DNA from: Bacteroidota bacterium
GTDB lineage: Bacteria; Bacteroidota; Bacteroidia; J057; JAJTIE01
Length of the DNA: 42,940 bases
Direction of reading: 5' to 3'
Assembly (NCBI GenBank): GCA_021300195.1
Contig: JAJTIE010000014.1
Location: forward strand, 1-42,940
The notes under the pieces were generated by a model. It searched no databases. It was not told where the DNA came from and was given only the letters and a program-made list of their open reading frames with translations. This document shows, in pieces, positions 18,198-27,010 of this stretch; position 1 is the stretch's first letter, and each line of letters begins with the position of its first letter. The translations under genes and the position numbers were made by a program.

Positions 18198-19160
18198 ATG
18201 CGTATTGGCCTGGATGTAGTAGGGGGTGATCTGGCACCCACAGCTGCCTTTGATGGTGCGGTTGCCGCGTGCGCTGCCCGCCCGGATATTGAGCTGATTC
18301 TGTATGGACCCGAGGCGGAAGTAGAGCCCCTGCTCGCAGCCCTCAGTGGCCGGCCGCCGGCCAATCTTGGCCTGGTTCACTGTCCGGATATGATAGCCAT
18401 GGATGCCCACCCGGCCCAGGCCATGCGCCTGCAGCCGCATAGTAGCATCTCCGTAGGCCTACAGCACCTGAAGGCAGGCAAGCTCGACGCGTTTATCAGT
18501 GCAGGTAATACCGGTGCCCTTACAGTAGGCAGTGTATATCTACTAGAGCTCTATCCAGGCATTCATCGGCCATGCATTGCGGGTTTTTATCCCACCAACG
18601 ATGGGTATAGCCTGCTGCTGGACTGTGGTGCCAATACCGACGTAAAGCCAGACTATCTGCTGGAGTTTGCCTACCTGGGCAGCGCCTATATGCGCGAGGT
18701 GTACCACATAGCGCGGCCGCGTGTGGCGCTCATCAGCGTAGGCCACGAGCCCAGCAAAGGAAACCAAATCGTAAAGCAGGCGCACGCCCTGCTGGCTCAG
18801 CACACAGATACCCTCAATTTTATCGGAAACGTAGAGGGCTGGGACTTGAACCGCAATACTGCCGACGTATACGTATGCGACGGCTTTACTGGCAATGTGA
18901 TTACCAAGCTACTGGAGAGTTTCTATCCCTATCTGAAGCAATATGCCCCAGATAATCAGCAGCTAGAGAAGATAAACTTTGAGTACATAGGGGGCTTGCC
19001 CCTACTTGGGGTTCGGGGTAATGTGCTTATCGGGCACGGCAGCAGCACAGCTCTTGCCTTCGAGAACATGGTGTATCGCGCTGCCGAGTTATCCAGCAGC
19101 GAGCTGCTCACCCGCATGCCCTCCTTGCTGGAGGGGCTGGCGAGCCGTGCTACCAGCTAG
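18198..19160 (+). CDS. plsX: Phosphate acyltransferase PlsX
   Basis: 320 aa. PlsX converts acyl-ACP to acyl-phosphate for the PlsY step of phospholipid synthesis and acts as a peripheral membrane enzyme. Motifs: MRIGLDVVGGDLAP at the N-terminus (usually DAMGGDxAP), FISAGNTGALTVGS near 100, VGHEPSKGN near 178 and VCDGFTGNVITKLLE near 230. Length is normal. It starts 22 nt after rpmF. The 124 nt to fabH carry no gene and only a poor promoter-like TAGCTTGG. Confidence 0.95.
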   Translation: MRIGLDVVGGDLAPTAAFDGAVAACAARPDIELILYGPEAEVEPLLAALSGRPPANLGLVHCPDMIAMDAHPAQAMRLQPHSSISVGLQHLKAGKLDAFISAGNTGALTVGSVYLLELYPGIHRPCIAGFYPTNDGYSLLLDCGANTDVKPDYLLEFAYLGSAYMREVYHIARPRVALISVGHEPSKGNQIVKQAHALLAQHTDTLNFIGNVEGWDLNRNTADVYVCDGFTGNVITKLLESFYPYLKQYAPDNQQLEKINFEYIGGLPLLGVRGNVLIGHGSSTALAFENMVYRAAELSSSELLTRMPSLLEGLASRATS

Positions 19161-19284
19161 ACCCAATGTTTTTTCTTCGAACCGAGAAATAATCCGTGCC
19201 CCAGGGCTCCGGCCTCGGCCCCTTGCATATCACAGGGGTATACCGTAGCTTGGCACACTTCATTCAGATCTAGATATCAGGAAA

Positions 19285-20277
19285 ATGCCAATACGCGCAA
19301 GTATAACAGGAGTGGGTGGATACGTGCCTGACTATGTGCTGAACAATGCGGAGCTGGAAACCATGGTAGACACCACCGATGCGTGGATACGCGAGCGAAC
19401 CGGAATCGTGGAGCGCCGCATCCTGAAGGGCGAGGGCCTGGGTAGCAGCTACATGGGCATACGTGCAGTACAGAATTTGCTGGAGAAAACCGCCCTGGAC
19501 CCTACGGAGATAGACCTGATTATCTGCAGTACCGTAACGAAGGACCATGTCTTTCCTTCTACTGCATCTATTATAGCCGAGGGTGTAGGTGCCACCAGAG
19601 CCTGGGGCTATGATGTGGAGGCAGCCTGTAGCGGCTTCTTATTCGGGCTTTCCACAGCCACGCAGTTCATTGAGTCTGGTCGATACAAAAAAGTGGTCAT
19701 TGTGGGCGTAGACAAGATGAGCTCGATTGTGGACTACCAAGACCGCAATACCTGTATCATCTTTGGCGACGGGGCCGGAGCCCTGCTGCTGGAGCCGGAT
19801 GAATCGGGCGTAGGCATCCTGGATTTTGCAAACTTTAGCGACGGCAGTGGCTTCAAGTACCTGCATATGAAGGCAGGCGGCAGTGTGAAGCCGCCCAGCA
19901 TGGAAAGCGTGAACGCCAAGGAACACTACATCTATCAGGAAGGGCGTGCCGTGTTCAAGCGAGCCATACCAGGTATGATAGATGCTGCCGAGGCCCTGCT
20001 GCAGCGCAATAGCCTGCGCAAGGAGGACATAGCCTGGCTGGTACCCCACCAGGCAAACATGCGCATTATAGAGGGCGTAGCCCAGCGCATGGAGATGCCC
20101 ATGGAGCGCGTGATGGTGAACATTACCCGCTATGGCAACACCACCGATGCAACCCTGCCCCTGTGCCTGTGGGACTATGAGTCGCAGCTTAGGCGCGGAG
20201 ATAATATCCTGCTGGTCTCTTTTGGGGGTGGCTTCACCTGGGGGGGGGTGTACCTCAAGTGGGCCTATGGCGGCTAG
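19285..20277 (+). CDS. fabH: 3-oxoacyl-ACP synthase III (FabH)
   Basis: 330 aa. FabH condenses acetyl-CoA (or a branched starter) with malonyl-ACP to begin fatty-acid synthesis. The catalytic triad is visible: C115 in EAACSGFLFG, H255 in PHQANMRII and N285 in RYGNTTDAT. The N-terminal TDAWIRERTGI is characteristic, and the protein ends GGGFTWGGVYLKW. Near the 3' end, a run of nine G (20240-20248) lies in the coding sequence at TWGG. The gene follows plsX, as in many bacteria. Confidence 0.96.
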   Translation: MPIRASITGVGGYVPDYVLNNAELETMVDTTDAWIRERTGIVERRILKGEGLGSSYMGIRAVQNLLEKTALDPTEIDLIICSTVTKDHVFPSTASIIAEGVGATRAWGYDVEAACSGFLFGLSTATQFIESGRYKKVVIVGVDKMSSIVDYQDRNTCIIFGDGAGALLLEPDESGVGILDFANFSDGSGFKYLHMKAGGSVKPPSMESVNAKEHYIYQEGRAVFKRAIPGMIDAAEALLQRNSLRKEDIAWLVPHQANMRIIEGVAQRMEMPMERVMVNITRYGNTTDATLPLCLWDYESQLRRGDNILLVSFGGGFTWGGVYLKWAYGG

Positions 20278-20341
20278 CCCCATGCGCCCAGGTGGGGAGC
20301 GGGCAGGCTGCTGCTCGGCAGTTCAGTTCTCAGGATGGCCT

Positions 20342-21307
20342 GTGGGACGCCCTGCCCTGACGCGCCTGGTGGCACTGGTAGGCTCCATGCTATTGCTGGC
20401 CTGCAATGGCTTTGATAACGATGAAAAATTTGTGCCCAAGTACCGCTTCAGCCTCGTACTGGTGCAGCAGGCCGACGGAAAAACAATACTCTACCAGGCA
20501 TCCGAGTCGGGCATATTCCCGTACGACTACGGCCAGCCCCCCCTGGCAGATAGCATAACAGACCTGGCCTGGCACGAAGACTACCTATACCTGGCCGTGC
20601 CCAACCAGCGCCTGGTACGCAGGATCAACCTGAAAGAGCAGCGTGAGACGGCCCGCTATTCGCTCTACGCCACCTCGGTAACAGATGGCGAGAAGGGCGT
20701 GCTGGCAGCCGGGGCAGGTGGCGCACAGTTTATCGAGTACCGCCGAGACAGGCAGACAAACATCGGCCTTACGGTCGGACGTTACCAGAAGGGTATTTAT
20801 GCCGCCCAGCGCTTTTACGTGCTGAATGAGCAGGCCGATGGCTGGCACCTGGCTGTGGTAAACGAAAAGGCCCTGACCGAAGAACGCAGCCCCCTGCTGG
20901 CCAATTTTCCTGTGGATATTCAGCTGAGCCGCGCTTTTAACCCCACGGTACTGCAGCAGGCGCCCGACCGCTACCTGCGGCAGGAGATGAGCGCCAATAG
21001 CCGAGAGCTATCTGCACCGGTGGCTGTGGACTACCAGCACTTTGCCCTCAGCAGCCTGCTGAAGGATCCCTACGAGACCGCATTTCTGGCCGATCTGTTT
21101 GTGGTAAATGGCCGGCTGCGCCAGGACCAAGTGCCGCTTAGTATTCCCGACAGCGTATACAGCCTGGCGCTGGATAGCTGGGGTAGCAGGCTGGTGTACA
21201 CCGCCCGAGACTCGCTAAAGTTGTACGACCTGAAAGCGAGCCGTTACCTGAGTGCAGCCCCTGCACCCGGCCACATCCTGAAGGCTATACACTACTACAA
21301 CTACTAG
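20342..21307 (+). CDS. Unidentified lipoprotein in the fabH-efp interval
   Basis: 321 aa from the GTG at 20342. This start gives a compact lipoprotein signal (GRPALTRLVALVGSMLLLAC, lipobox LLAC). ATGs at 20282 and 20267 are in frame but would make an over-long charged leader. The mature protein has recurring beta-rich segments such as ITDLAWHEDYLYLAVPNQRL, LYATSVTDGEKGVLAAGAG, RFYVLNEQADGWHLAVVNEK and SLALDSWGSRLVYTARDS, reminiscent of a WD/NHL-type beta propeller, but I recognise no family. It is predicted to be tethered to the membrane facing the periplasm or cell surface. It separates fabH from efp in an otherwise familiar gene order and has normal GC. Confidence 0.78.
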   Translation: MGRPALTRLVALVGSMLLLACNGFDNDEKFVPKYRFSLVLVQQADGKTILYQASESGIFPYDYGQPPLADSITDLAWHEDYLYLAVPNQRLVRRINLKEQRETARYSLYATSVTDGEKGVLAAGAGGAQFIEYRRDRQTNIGLTVGRYQKGIYAAQRFYVLNEQADGWHLAVVNEKALTEERSPLLANFPVDIQLSRAFNPTVLQQAPDRYLRQEMSANSRELSAPVAVDYQHFALSSLLKDPYETAFLADLFVVNGRLRQDQVPLSIPDSVYSLALDSWGSRLVYTARDSLKLYDLKASRYLSAAPAPGHILKAIHYYNY

Positions 21308-21356
21308 CCGCTTCAGAAAAAGTCTTAATTTCACAGCCCAAACGTATCATTCACTT

Positions 21357-21923
21357 ATGGCTTCTACGGCAGATATCCGCAACGGACTGGTGATCCGCTT
21401 TAACAACGACCTCTATTCGGTCGTTGAATTTTTACACGTAAAGCCCGGAAAGGGGGCTGCTTTTGTGCGTACCAAGCTACGCAGCCTTACTACCGGCCGC
21501 GTGCTGGAGAACACTTTTCCCAGTGGCGCAAAACTGGAAGACGTGCGGGTAGAGCGCCGCAAGTACCAGTTCTTGTATCAGGATGGAGATGAGTTCCAGT
21601 TTATGAACAGCGAAAGCTTTGAGCAGATACCCGTTCCGTCACACCTGATAGAGGCGGCAGAATTCCTGCAAGAGGGTGCTGAATGCGAGGTAATGGTAAA
21701 TGTAGACGACGAACAGCTGCTGACGGTGGAGATTCCCAACTTTGTAACCATGGAGGTAACCTACACGGAGCCAGGTATAAAGGGCGATACCGCCACCAAC
21801 ACCCTGAAGCCCGCTACCGTAGAGAGCGGTGCCGAGGTGCGCGTACCTCTGTTTGTAGACATTGGCGATAAGATCAAGATCGATACCCGCACCAAGGCGT
21901 ACATGGAGCGTGTAAAAGCATAG
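21357..21923 (+). CDS. efp: Elongation factor P
   Basis: 188 aa, the normal length. EF-P relieves ribosome stalling at proline runs. The KOW-like N-domain has the modification-loop residue K32 in [13 protein letters not shown]. The OB domains follow, with the conserved C-terminal stretch [17 protein letters not shown]. Its modifying enzymes (EpmA or others) are not in the window. It is followed 34 nt later by accB. Confidence 0.97.
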   Translation: MASTADIRNGLVIRFNNDLYSVVEFLHVKPGKGAAFVRTKLRSLTTGRVLENTFPSGAKLEDVRVERRKYQFLYQDGDEFQFMNSESFEQIPVPSHLIEAAEFLQEGAECEVMVNVDDEQLLTVEIPNFVTMEVTYTEPGIKGDTATNTLKPATVESGAEVRVPLFVDIGDKIKIDTRTKAYMERVKA

Positions 21924-21957
21924 TATTCCCCCTAACCCTATTCCAAAAAATTCGGGC

Positions 21958-22458
21958 ATGGATATCAAATCAATTCAAGAAATCCTCCGGCTTGTAAACA
22001 AGTCGGACCTTACCGAGGTAGAAATCGAAGATAAAGGTTTCAAGCTCGTGGTGAAACGTGGTGGCCAGGGCCCGGTTGCACACGTGCTACACAGTGCCGA
22101 TATGCCCCAGCTGCTAGCGGCACAGCCCGTAGTAGCACCCCAGGTAGCCGGCAGCTCGGCAGCTGCCGCCACCCCTGCCGAGGATGCGCCCAAGGCAGCA
22201 TCCGGCGGTAGTGCCCGGGCACATGTGATCAAGAGCCCCATGATTGGTACCTTCTACACCAAACCCTCTCCAGACAAGCCTACCTTTGTAAAAGTGGGCG
22301 ACAGCATAGGCCAGGGACAGGTGCTGTGTATCGTGGAAGCAATGAAGCTTTTCAACGAAATAGAGAGCGAGGTAAGTGGCAAGATCGTGAAGATACTGGT
22401 AGAAGACTCCAGCCCCGTGGAGTACGACCAGCCGCTGTTTGAAGTAGAACTTGCCTAA
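21958..22458 (+). CDS. accB: Biotin carboxyl carrier protein of acetyl-CoA carboxylase
   Basis: 166 aa. Carries biotin between the carboxylase and transferase sites of acetyl-CoA carboxylase. N-terminal [18 protein letters not shown] is typical of AccB, an Ala/Pro-rich linker covers about 50-88, and the biotinyl domain has the attachment site [10 protein letters not shown] with K130. accC starts 6 nt after its stop, so the two are coupled. Confidence 0.97.
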   Translation: MDIKSIQEILRLVNKSDLTEVEIEDKGFKLVVKRGGQGPVAHVLHSADMPQLLAAQPVVAPQVAGSSAAAATPAEDAPKAASGGSARAHVIKSPMIGTFYTKPSPDKPTFVKVGDSIGQGQVLCIVEAMKLFNEIESEVSGKIVKILVEDSSPVEYDQPLFEVELA

Positions 22459-22464
22459 GCGCCT

Positions 22465-23829
22465 ATGTTTAAGAAAATATTGATCGCCAACAGGGGCGAG
22501 ATAGCGCTACGCATCATCCGCACCTGCAAGGAGATGGGGATATCTACCGTAGCGGTATACTCTACGGCCGATAAAGACAGCCTGCCCGTTCGCTTTGCCG
22601 ACGAGGCCGTATGTATAGGCCCGCCCGCCAGCAAGGATAGCTACCTTTGCATTCCCAACCTGATTAGTGCTGCTGAGCTGACTGGTGTAGATGCCATTCA
22701 TCCCGGTTATGGCTTCCTGAGCGAGAATGCCAAGTTTAGCGAGGTGTGCCGCGAGTATGGTATCAAGTTTATAGGCAGTCCGCCCGAGATCATCAACACC
22801 ATGGGAGACAAGGCCACGGCCAAGGCTACGATGAAGAAGGCGGGAGTACCGGTAGTGCCCGGTTCGGACGGGCTGCTGGATAGCCTGGCTAAAGCCCGGA
22901 AGGTAGCTGCCGAGATTGGCTTCCCGGTCATCATCAAGGCCACTGCTGGTGGTGGTGGGCGCGGTATGCGCATCATCTGGAAGGATGACGAGCTGGAAAA
23001 AAACTGGGATAGTGCCCGCCAGGAGGCCAAAGCTGCCTTTGGCAACGATGGTATGTACATGGAGAAGTACATAGAGGAACCGAGGCACGTGGAGATCCAG
23101 GTGATGGGCGACCAGTATGGCAACGTAAGCCACCTGAGCGAGCGCGACTGTAGCGTGCAGCGCCGACACCAGAAGCTGGTGGAGGAAAGCCCCAGCCCCG
23201 TGGTGGATGCACGCCTGCGGAAACGGATGGGTGAGGCTGCTGTGGCTGCCGCAAAAAGTGTGAAGTACGAAGGTGCGGGCACCGTGGAATTCCTCGTGGA
23301 TAAATTCGGAAAATTCTACTTCATGGAGATGAATACCCGCATCCAGGTAGAGCACCCGGTAACGGAGGAAATCTTCTTCTACGACCTCATCAAGGAGCAG
23401 ATAAAGGTAGCCGCAGGCGAAAAAGTGTCTGGTAGGCACTACCTACCCACCGACCGCTTTGCCATGGAGGTACGGATAAACGCAGAAGACCCCATGAATG
23501 ACTTCCGCCCTAGCCCCGGCCGAATCACCAATATGTTCAACCCCGGAGGCCATGGCGTACGCTTTGATAGCCATGTGTACGCGGGCTACACCATACCGCC
23601 CTATTACGATTCCATGATCGGCAAGCTGATCGTATCGGCCTTCAGCCGCGCGGAAGTGATAGAAAAAATGACCCGCGCGCTGGATGAACTCGTGATAGAG
23701 GGCATCAAAACTACCGTTCCTTTCCACAAGGCGCTGATGCACAACAAGCAGTTTCAGGAGGGTAAGTTCAGTACAAACTTCCTGAATGAGTGGGACTGGC
23801 GCTCGGATATAAAGAAGTACATCGGATAA
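22465..23829 (+). CDS. accC: Biotin carboxylase subunit of acetyl-CoA carboxylase
   Basis: 454 aa. Carboxylates biotin on AccB with ATP and bicarbonate. The N-terminal domain begins [18 protein letters not shown] and has [15 protein letters not shown]. The ATP-grasp domain shows [36 protein letters not shown] and the catalytic [14 protein letters not shown]. The C-terminal domain is complete. It is the last gene of the lipid block and is followed by a strong terminator. AccA and AccD are not in the window. Confidence 0.97.
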   Translation: MFKKILIANRGEIALRIIRTCKEMGISTVAVYSTADKDSLPVRFADEAVCIGPPASKDSYLCIPNLISAAELTGVDAIHPGYGFLSENAKFSEVCREYGIKFIGSPPEIINTMGDKATAKATMKKAGVPVVPGSDGLLDSLAKARKVAAEIGFPVIIKATAGGGGRGMRIIWKDDELEKNWDSARQEAKAAFGNDGMYMEKYIEEPRHVEIQVMGDQYGNVSHLSERDCSVQRRHQKLVEESPSPVVDARLRKRMGEAAVAAAKSVKYEGAGTVEFLVDKFGKFYFMEMNTRIQVEHPVTEEIFFYDLIKEQIKVAAGEKVSGRHYLPTDRFAMEVRINAEDPMNDFRPSPGRITNMFNPGGHGVRFDSHVYAGYTIPPYYDSMIGKLIVSAFSRAEVIEKMTRALDELVIEGIKTTVPFHKALMHNKQFQEGKFSTNFLNEWDWRSDIKKYIG

Positions 23830-23858
23830 GGGGTATCCATCCAGTTCTGATACAAACG

Positions 23859-23900
23859 CGCGGGCTGCCTGTTCATACACATAGGCAGCCCGCGTTTTTT
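23859..23900 (+). terminator. Strong intrinsic terminator after accC
   Basis: A perfect 12-bp stem (CGCGGGCTGCCT at 23859-23870 with AGGCAGCCCGCG at 23883-23894) encloses a 12-nt loop and is followed by six T (23895-23900). It separates accC from the convergent phytochrome gene; the upstream A-rich bases on the opposite strand are too few for clear bidirectional action. Confidence 0.9.
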
Positions 23901-23941
23901 GTCCACTTGTCGTTGCAGTCAGTACACTGCTGCCAGCCTGT

Positions 23942-26266
23942 CTACGCCTCCGGTGGCCGTTCCCACAGGCTAAAGTAGAAGGTGGCTCCCATGTGGGGTT
24001 TGCTCTCGGCCCATATCCGCCCCTTGTGGCGGTGCACAATGCGGTAGGCAGTAGCTAGCCCAATGCCATGGCCGGGATACTTACTATCGTCATGCAGCTG
24101 TCGAAACGGTACAAACAGCTCCTGCATCCGGTGGTCAGAGAAACCAATGCCGTTGTCTTTTAGATAAAACACGGTACGCCCGTTGTGCTCCAGCTTACCA
24201 CAGGATATCTCGGCCACTTCGCGCTCTTGGGTAAACTTCAGGGCATTGCTCAGCAGGTTCTGCATGAGCATTTTCAGCAGGATGGGGTCTCCAATGGTAT
24301 GGAGGTTCTCTTCCATATGCCAGTTGATCTTTCGCTGCGGATACAGGCGCTGCGCATCCATGATTAGCGTACGCATTACCTGTCCCAGGTTTACGGGTTG
24401 CACCTGCATTTGCTGCACATTTAGGCTCGATAGCCTGAGCAGGTGCTCCAGCATATCACTCAGCTGGCCAGCCCGGTTTTTTATGTTTCCAATCAGCTCC
24501 TGCTCGGCCCGCACGTTTTGCAGGGCATCATTGGCGGGTGGGGGGGCTGCCAGTCCATTCTCCAGCTGTTCGGCAAGGCCCCTTATGGCCTGCAGGGGCT
24601 CTTTTAGATCATTGCCTATGCTTTCGGCAAAGGCACGTGCCTCCTCGTGCATAAACTCCAGCTGGGCGGTTTTCTCTTCCAGCTGCATACGCTTGTTCTC
24701 CAGCCGCTGGGCGTGGTGGGCCAACAGCGTTAGCAGCAGGTTTCGGGCCTCCTGGGCCAGGGTTGCTTCCCAGTCAGTCCAGGGTTTGGATTGTCCCTTC
24801 ACCTCTTCCTTCCACTTCGCAAAAGACTTGCGGGGAGACAGCCGAATGCCCGGCTCATCCTCACCCGTTTTTTCTTCCACCTTTGCATGCTGTGGGTCTC
24901 CGCCCCAGTATACGATCTGTGATTGCTCCTTGCGGAAGAACAGCAAGTAAGAATGATCGAAGCTGCTGAGTGGGAGGGCCATGAAGCCAGGCAGCAAAAC
25001 ATCCTCTCGTGTTCTTAGCTGGGGTATATGCTGGCCGCTGTAGGTGGCGAAGAAGTTTGTCGACTTCACCAGCTCGGGTACCCGCTCCATCAGGGCACTC
25101 AGCTGCTCTAGCCTGGGTACGCTGCCCTCATGCGCCTGGCGGTCTCCGTGCACCAGTATGCAGCCATGTGCTTCCATCAGCCCCATTAGCTTGTCCAGCT
25201 CGGCAGAGATGGACGTCCAGTAATTTTCGGTGCGCAGCAGGCGCTCCAGCATGCCAGTCAGGATACTTTTAGACTGGCTCTCGGCCTTCTGCTGGGCTGC
25301 CAGCAGCTTTTCCTTCAGCATGAGGCTAAAGATCTGGCCAATGAGAAGCGCCTTCCGGCGGGCCACCGCCCCCAGGTAGTAGGGGCTGTAGTGGTGGCAG
25401 GCCACCATGCCCCACAGCTCGCCATTCAGGAAGAGGCTAATGACCAGTGTGCCCACTACCCCCATATTGCCCAGGTACTCAATGTGCAGGGGCGATACAG
25501 CCCGCAGAGTGCTCAGGCTCAGGTCCAGTGGCTTTTGGGTGGCCGGGTTTAGCATGGGCACTAGCTGCACGGGGTCGTAGTGTATGTCCGGTATCATGCG
25601 GATTACGTTGCGCCGATACAGCTCGCGTGCCTGGACCGGTATATCCGTGTGCGGATAGTGAATGCCCAAAAAGGGCTGTAGGTCTGCCCGTTTGGCCTCG
25701 GCATAGATCTCGCCATTCCATTCGTGGTCAAACTTGTAGATCATCACCCGGTCATAGCCGGTGATGGATCGGATCTCATCTGCCACGGCCTGGCAAAAGT
25801 GCTGCTCGCCCTCTATGTCTTGCAGGTTTGTAAAAGCCTCATTGAGCTGGCTGAACTGTCCGCCAAACATTTCGTCCGGATCGTAGGCACTGGGCTCCAT
25901 CTCCAGGATAATTAGCCCATCCTGCTGGAACAGGTTGATGTTCCATAGCCCAAAGCGTCCCCAGTCTACATGCGACAGATAATAGGGGGTACCCCCTGCT
26001 CCTTTCTGTACACTATTCAGCGTGCGGTGCAGGAAGTTTATCTGGTCTTCGGAGAGGATGCTGCTGAGGGGGCGGCCCAGCAGGTCTTCGGGGGCCAGGT
26101 GGATATAGCTGCGGGTGTTTCCGCTCACCTGGTTTATCACCAGCGTATCGGCCTCCATGGCTAGCAGCACACCATGGCTCTGGATAAAGCCGGGAATGTG
26201 GATCGGCTCCTTCTCGCAGTTGTGCAGGTCGTACCGTTGCTGCTGTTGTTGTAGCTTTACTCTCAT
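23942..26266 (-). CDS. Bacteriophytochrome with kinase-like output lacking the H-box histidine
   Basis: 774 aa biliverdin-binding photoreceptor. The PAS domain has chromophore cysteine C17 in HNCEKEPIHIPGF. The GAF domain has PHTDIP at 205-210 with D208 (usually PxSDIP) and CHHYSP with H291. The PHY tongue shows PRKSF at 478-482. A coiled segment (about 518-545) leads into a kinase-like module: the H-box reads ESIGNDLKEPLQAI, so the position of the phospho-His is N552 (codon AAT). The HATPase_c motifs are intact: N-box QNLLSNALKF, G1 LKDNGIGF and G2 GHGIGLATAYR. It may bind ATP without autophosphorylating on His, or may control a separate kinase. No response regulator adjoins it. The heme oxygenase gene lies 48 nt upstream in the same orientation. 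The N-terminus has a Q5 run. Confidence 0.93.
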   Translation of the reverse strand: MRVKLQQQQQRYDLHNCEKEPIHIPGFIQSHGVLLAMEADTLVINQVSGNTRSYIHLAPEDLLGRPLSSILSEDQINFLHRTLNSVQKGAGGTPYYLSHVDWGRFGLWNINLFQQDGLIILEMEPSAYDPDEMFGGQFSQLNEAFTNLQDIEGEQHFCQAVADEIRSITGYDRVMIYKFDHEWNGEIYAEAKRADLQPFLGIHYPHTDIPVQARELYRRNVIRMIPDIHYDPVQLVPMLNPATQKPLDLSLSTLRAVSPLHIEYLGNMGVVGTLVISLFLNGELWGMVACHHYSPYYLGAVARRKALLIGQIFSLMLKEKLLAAQQKAESQSKSILTGMLERLLRTENYWTSISAELDKLMGLMEAHGCILVHGDRQAHEGSVPRLEQLSALMERVPELVKSTNFFATYSGQHIPQLRTREDVLLPGFMALPLSSFDHSYLLFFRKEQSQIVYWGGDPQHAKVEEKTGEDEPGIRLSPRKSFAKWKEEVKGQSKPWTDWEATLAQEARNLLLTLLAHHAQRLENKRMQLEEKTAQLEFMHEEARAFAESIGNDLKEPLQAIRGLAEQLENGLAAPPPANDALQNVRAEQELIGNIKNRAGQLSDMLEHLLRLSSLNVQQMQVQPVNLGQVMRTLIMDAQRLYPQRKINWHMEENLHTIGDPILLKMLMQNLLSNALKFTQEREVAEISCGKLEHNGRTVFYLKDNGIGFSDHRMQELFVPFRQLHDDSKYPGHGIGLATAYRIVHRHKGRIWAESKPHMGATFYFSLWERPPEA

Positions 26267-26314
26267 GTTCTATCTCGTTTGGTCGTTGGTTGGCCTGGTT
26301 TTGGCGGGCTATGG

Positions 26315-26875
26315 CTATAGCCAGCCCGCCAGCAGCTGGTAGGTATAGGTGGCGGCAGCGGCTACCTGGTCTGCACTTCCATCGTCTTCGGCTGCTGCCA
26401 GTTTTTGTTGTATTGCCTGCCACAGGCTGTCTGTCTCTTCCTGTGGTTGGTCAAAGTAGTCAAGCTGAATGGGTGGCGTTCGGCTAGCCAGCTGCCTGTG
26501 TATGTGTATGCCACCCAGGCGCGACCCCTCCAGTACATAGAATGCCCCCAGGCCCCAGCCTTTCTGCTTGCGCTCGGGGGGGAGTTCCCAGTCGGGCAGG
26601 GGTGCTTTTTCGTGGCTGCTGCCTATTCGCTTCAGGTCGGCCTCCAGGTCGTGCACGCGCTTGCTGGGCGCATAGTCCATGGGCAGGATGGGCCAGTCTG
26701 TCGACTGGGCAATGTGTGCCTCCAGCACCCGGTGCATGCCATAGTACTTCAGCAGCGTTTTTGTCAGGTCTTCCGCCCTTAGCTCCTTCTGGGCCATCAG
26801 TCTGCCTAGCTCACTTTTTACAAGCGTATCGTGTAGCCCTCTGGTGGTTGTTTTTAGTAATGTGCCAAGTGCCAT
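26315..26875 (-). CDS. Biliverdin-producing heme oxygenase (BphO-like)
   Basis: 186 aa from the ATG at 26875; the frame is open to 26938, but the extra 21 residues are not family-like. Heme oxygenase opens heme to biliverdin, iron and CO. Proximal heme ligand H15 lies in TTRGLHDTLVKSELGRLM, and the distal helix shows AFYVLEGSRLGG, the usual LEGSxLGG motif. It is separated by 48 nt from the phytochrome gene on the same strand, so its role is most likely supply of the chromophore. The 135 nt upstream (to the protease stop at 27011) should hold the promoter, though I see no clear TAnnTTTG box. Confidence 0.9.
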   Translation of the reverse strand: MALGTLLKTTTRGLHDTLVKSELGRLMAQKELRAEDLTKTLLKYYGMHRVLEAHIAQSTDWPILPMDYAPSKRVHDLEADLKRIGSSHEKAPLPDWELPPERKQKGWGLGAFYVLEGSRLGGIHIHRQLASRTPPIQLDYFDQPQEETDSLWQAIQQKLAAAEDDGSADQVAAAATYTYQLLAGWL

Positions 26876-27010
26876 ATTTTCAACCAGTAGTTTATGTAGA
26901 CCAGGTATGGACGCAATGCAGAAAGCGGCCAGCTGCAAAATCAGCTTTCCGTTTGTCTTACTTACGGAGTAGTGCGGGCCGGGGTTATGGCTGGGGCCAA
27001 CCTTTTCTGC

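Noticed and set aside
22507-23439. Long open frame on the minus strand (310 codons) opposite accC
   Set aside because: accC is certain on the plus strand. High GC with G/C at third positions makes long antisense frames common, and the translation has no recognisable domain.
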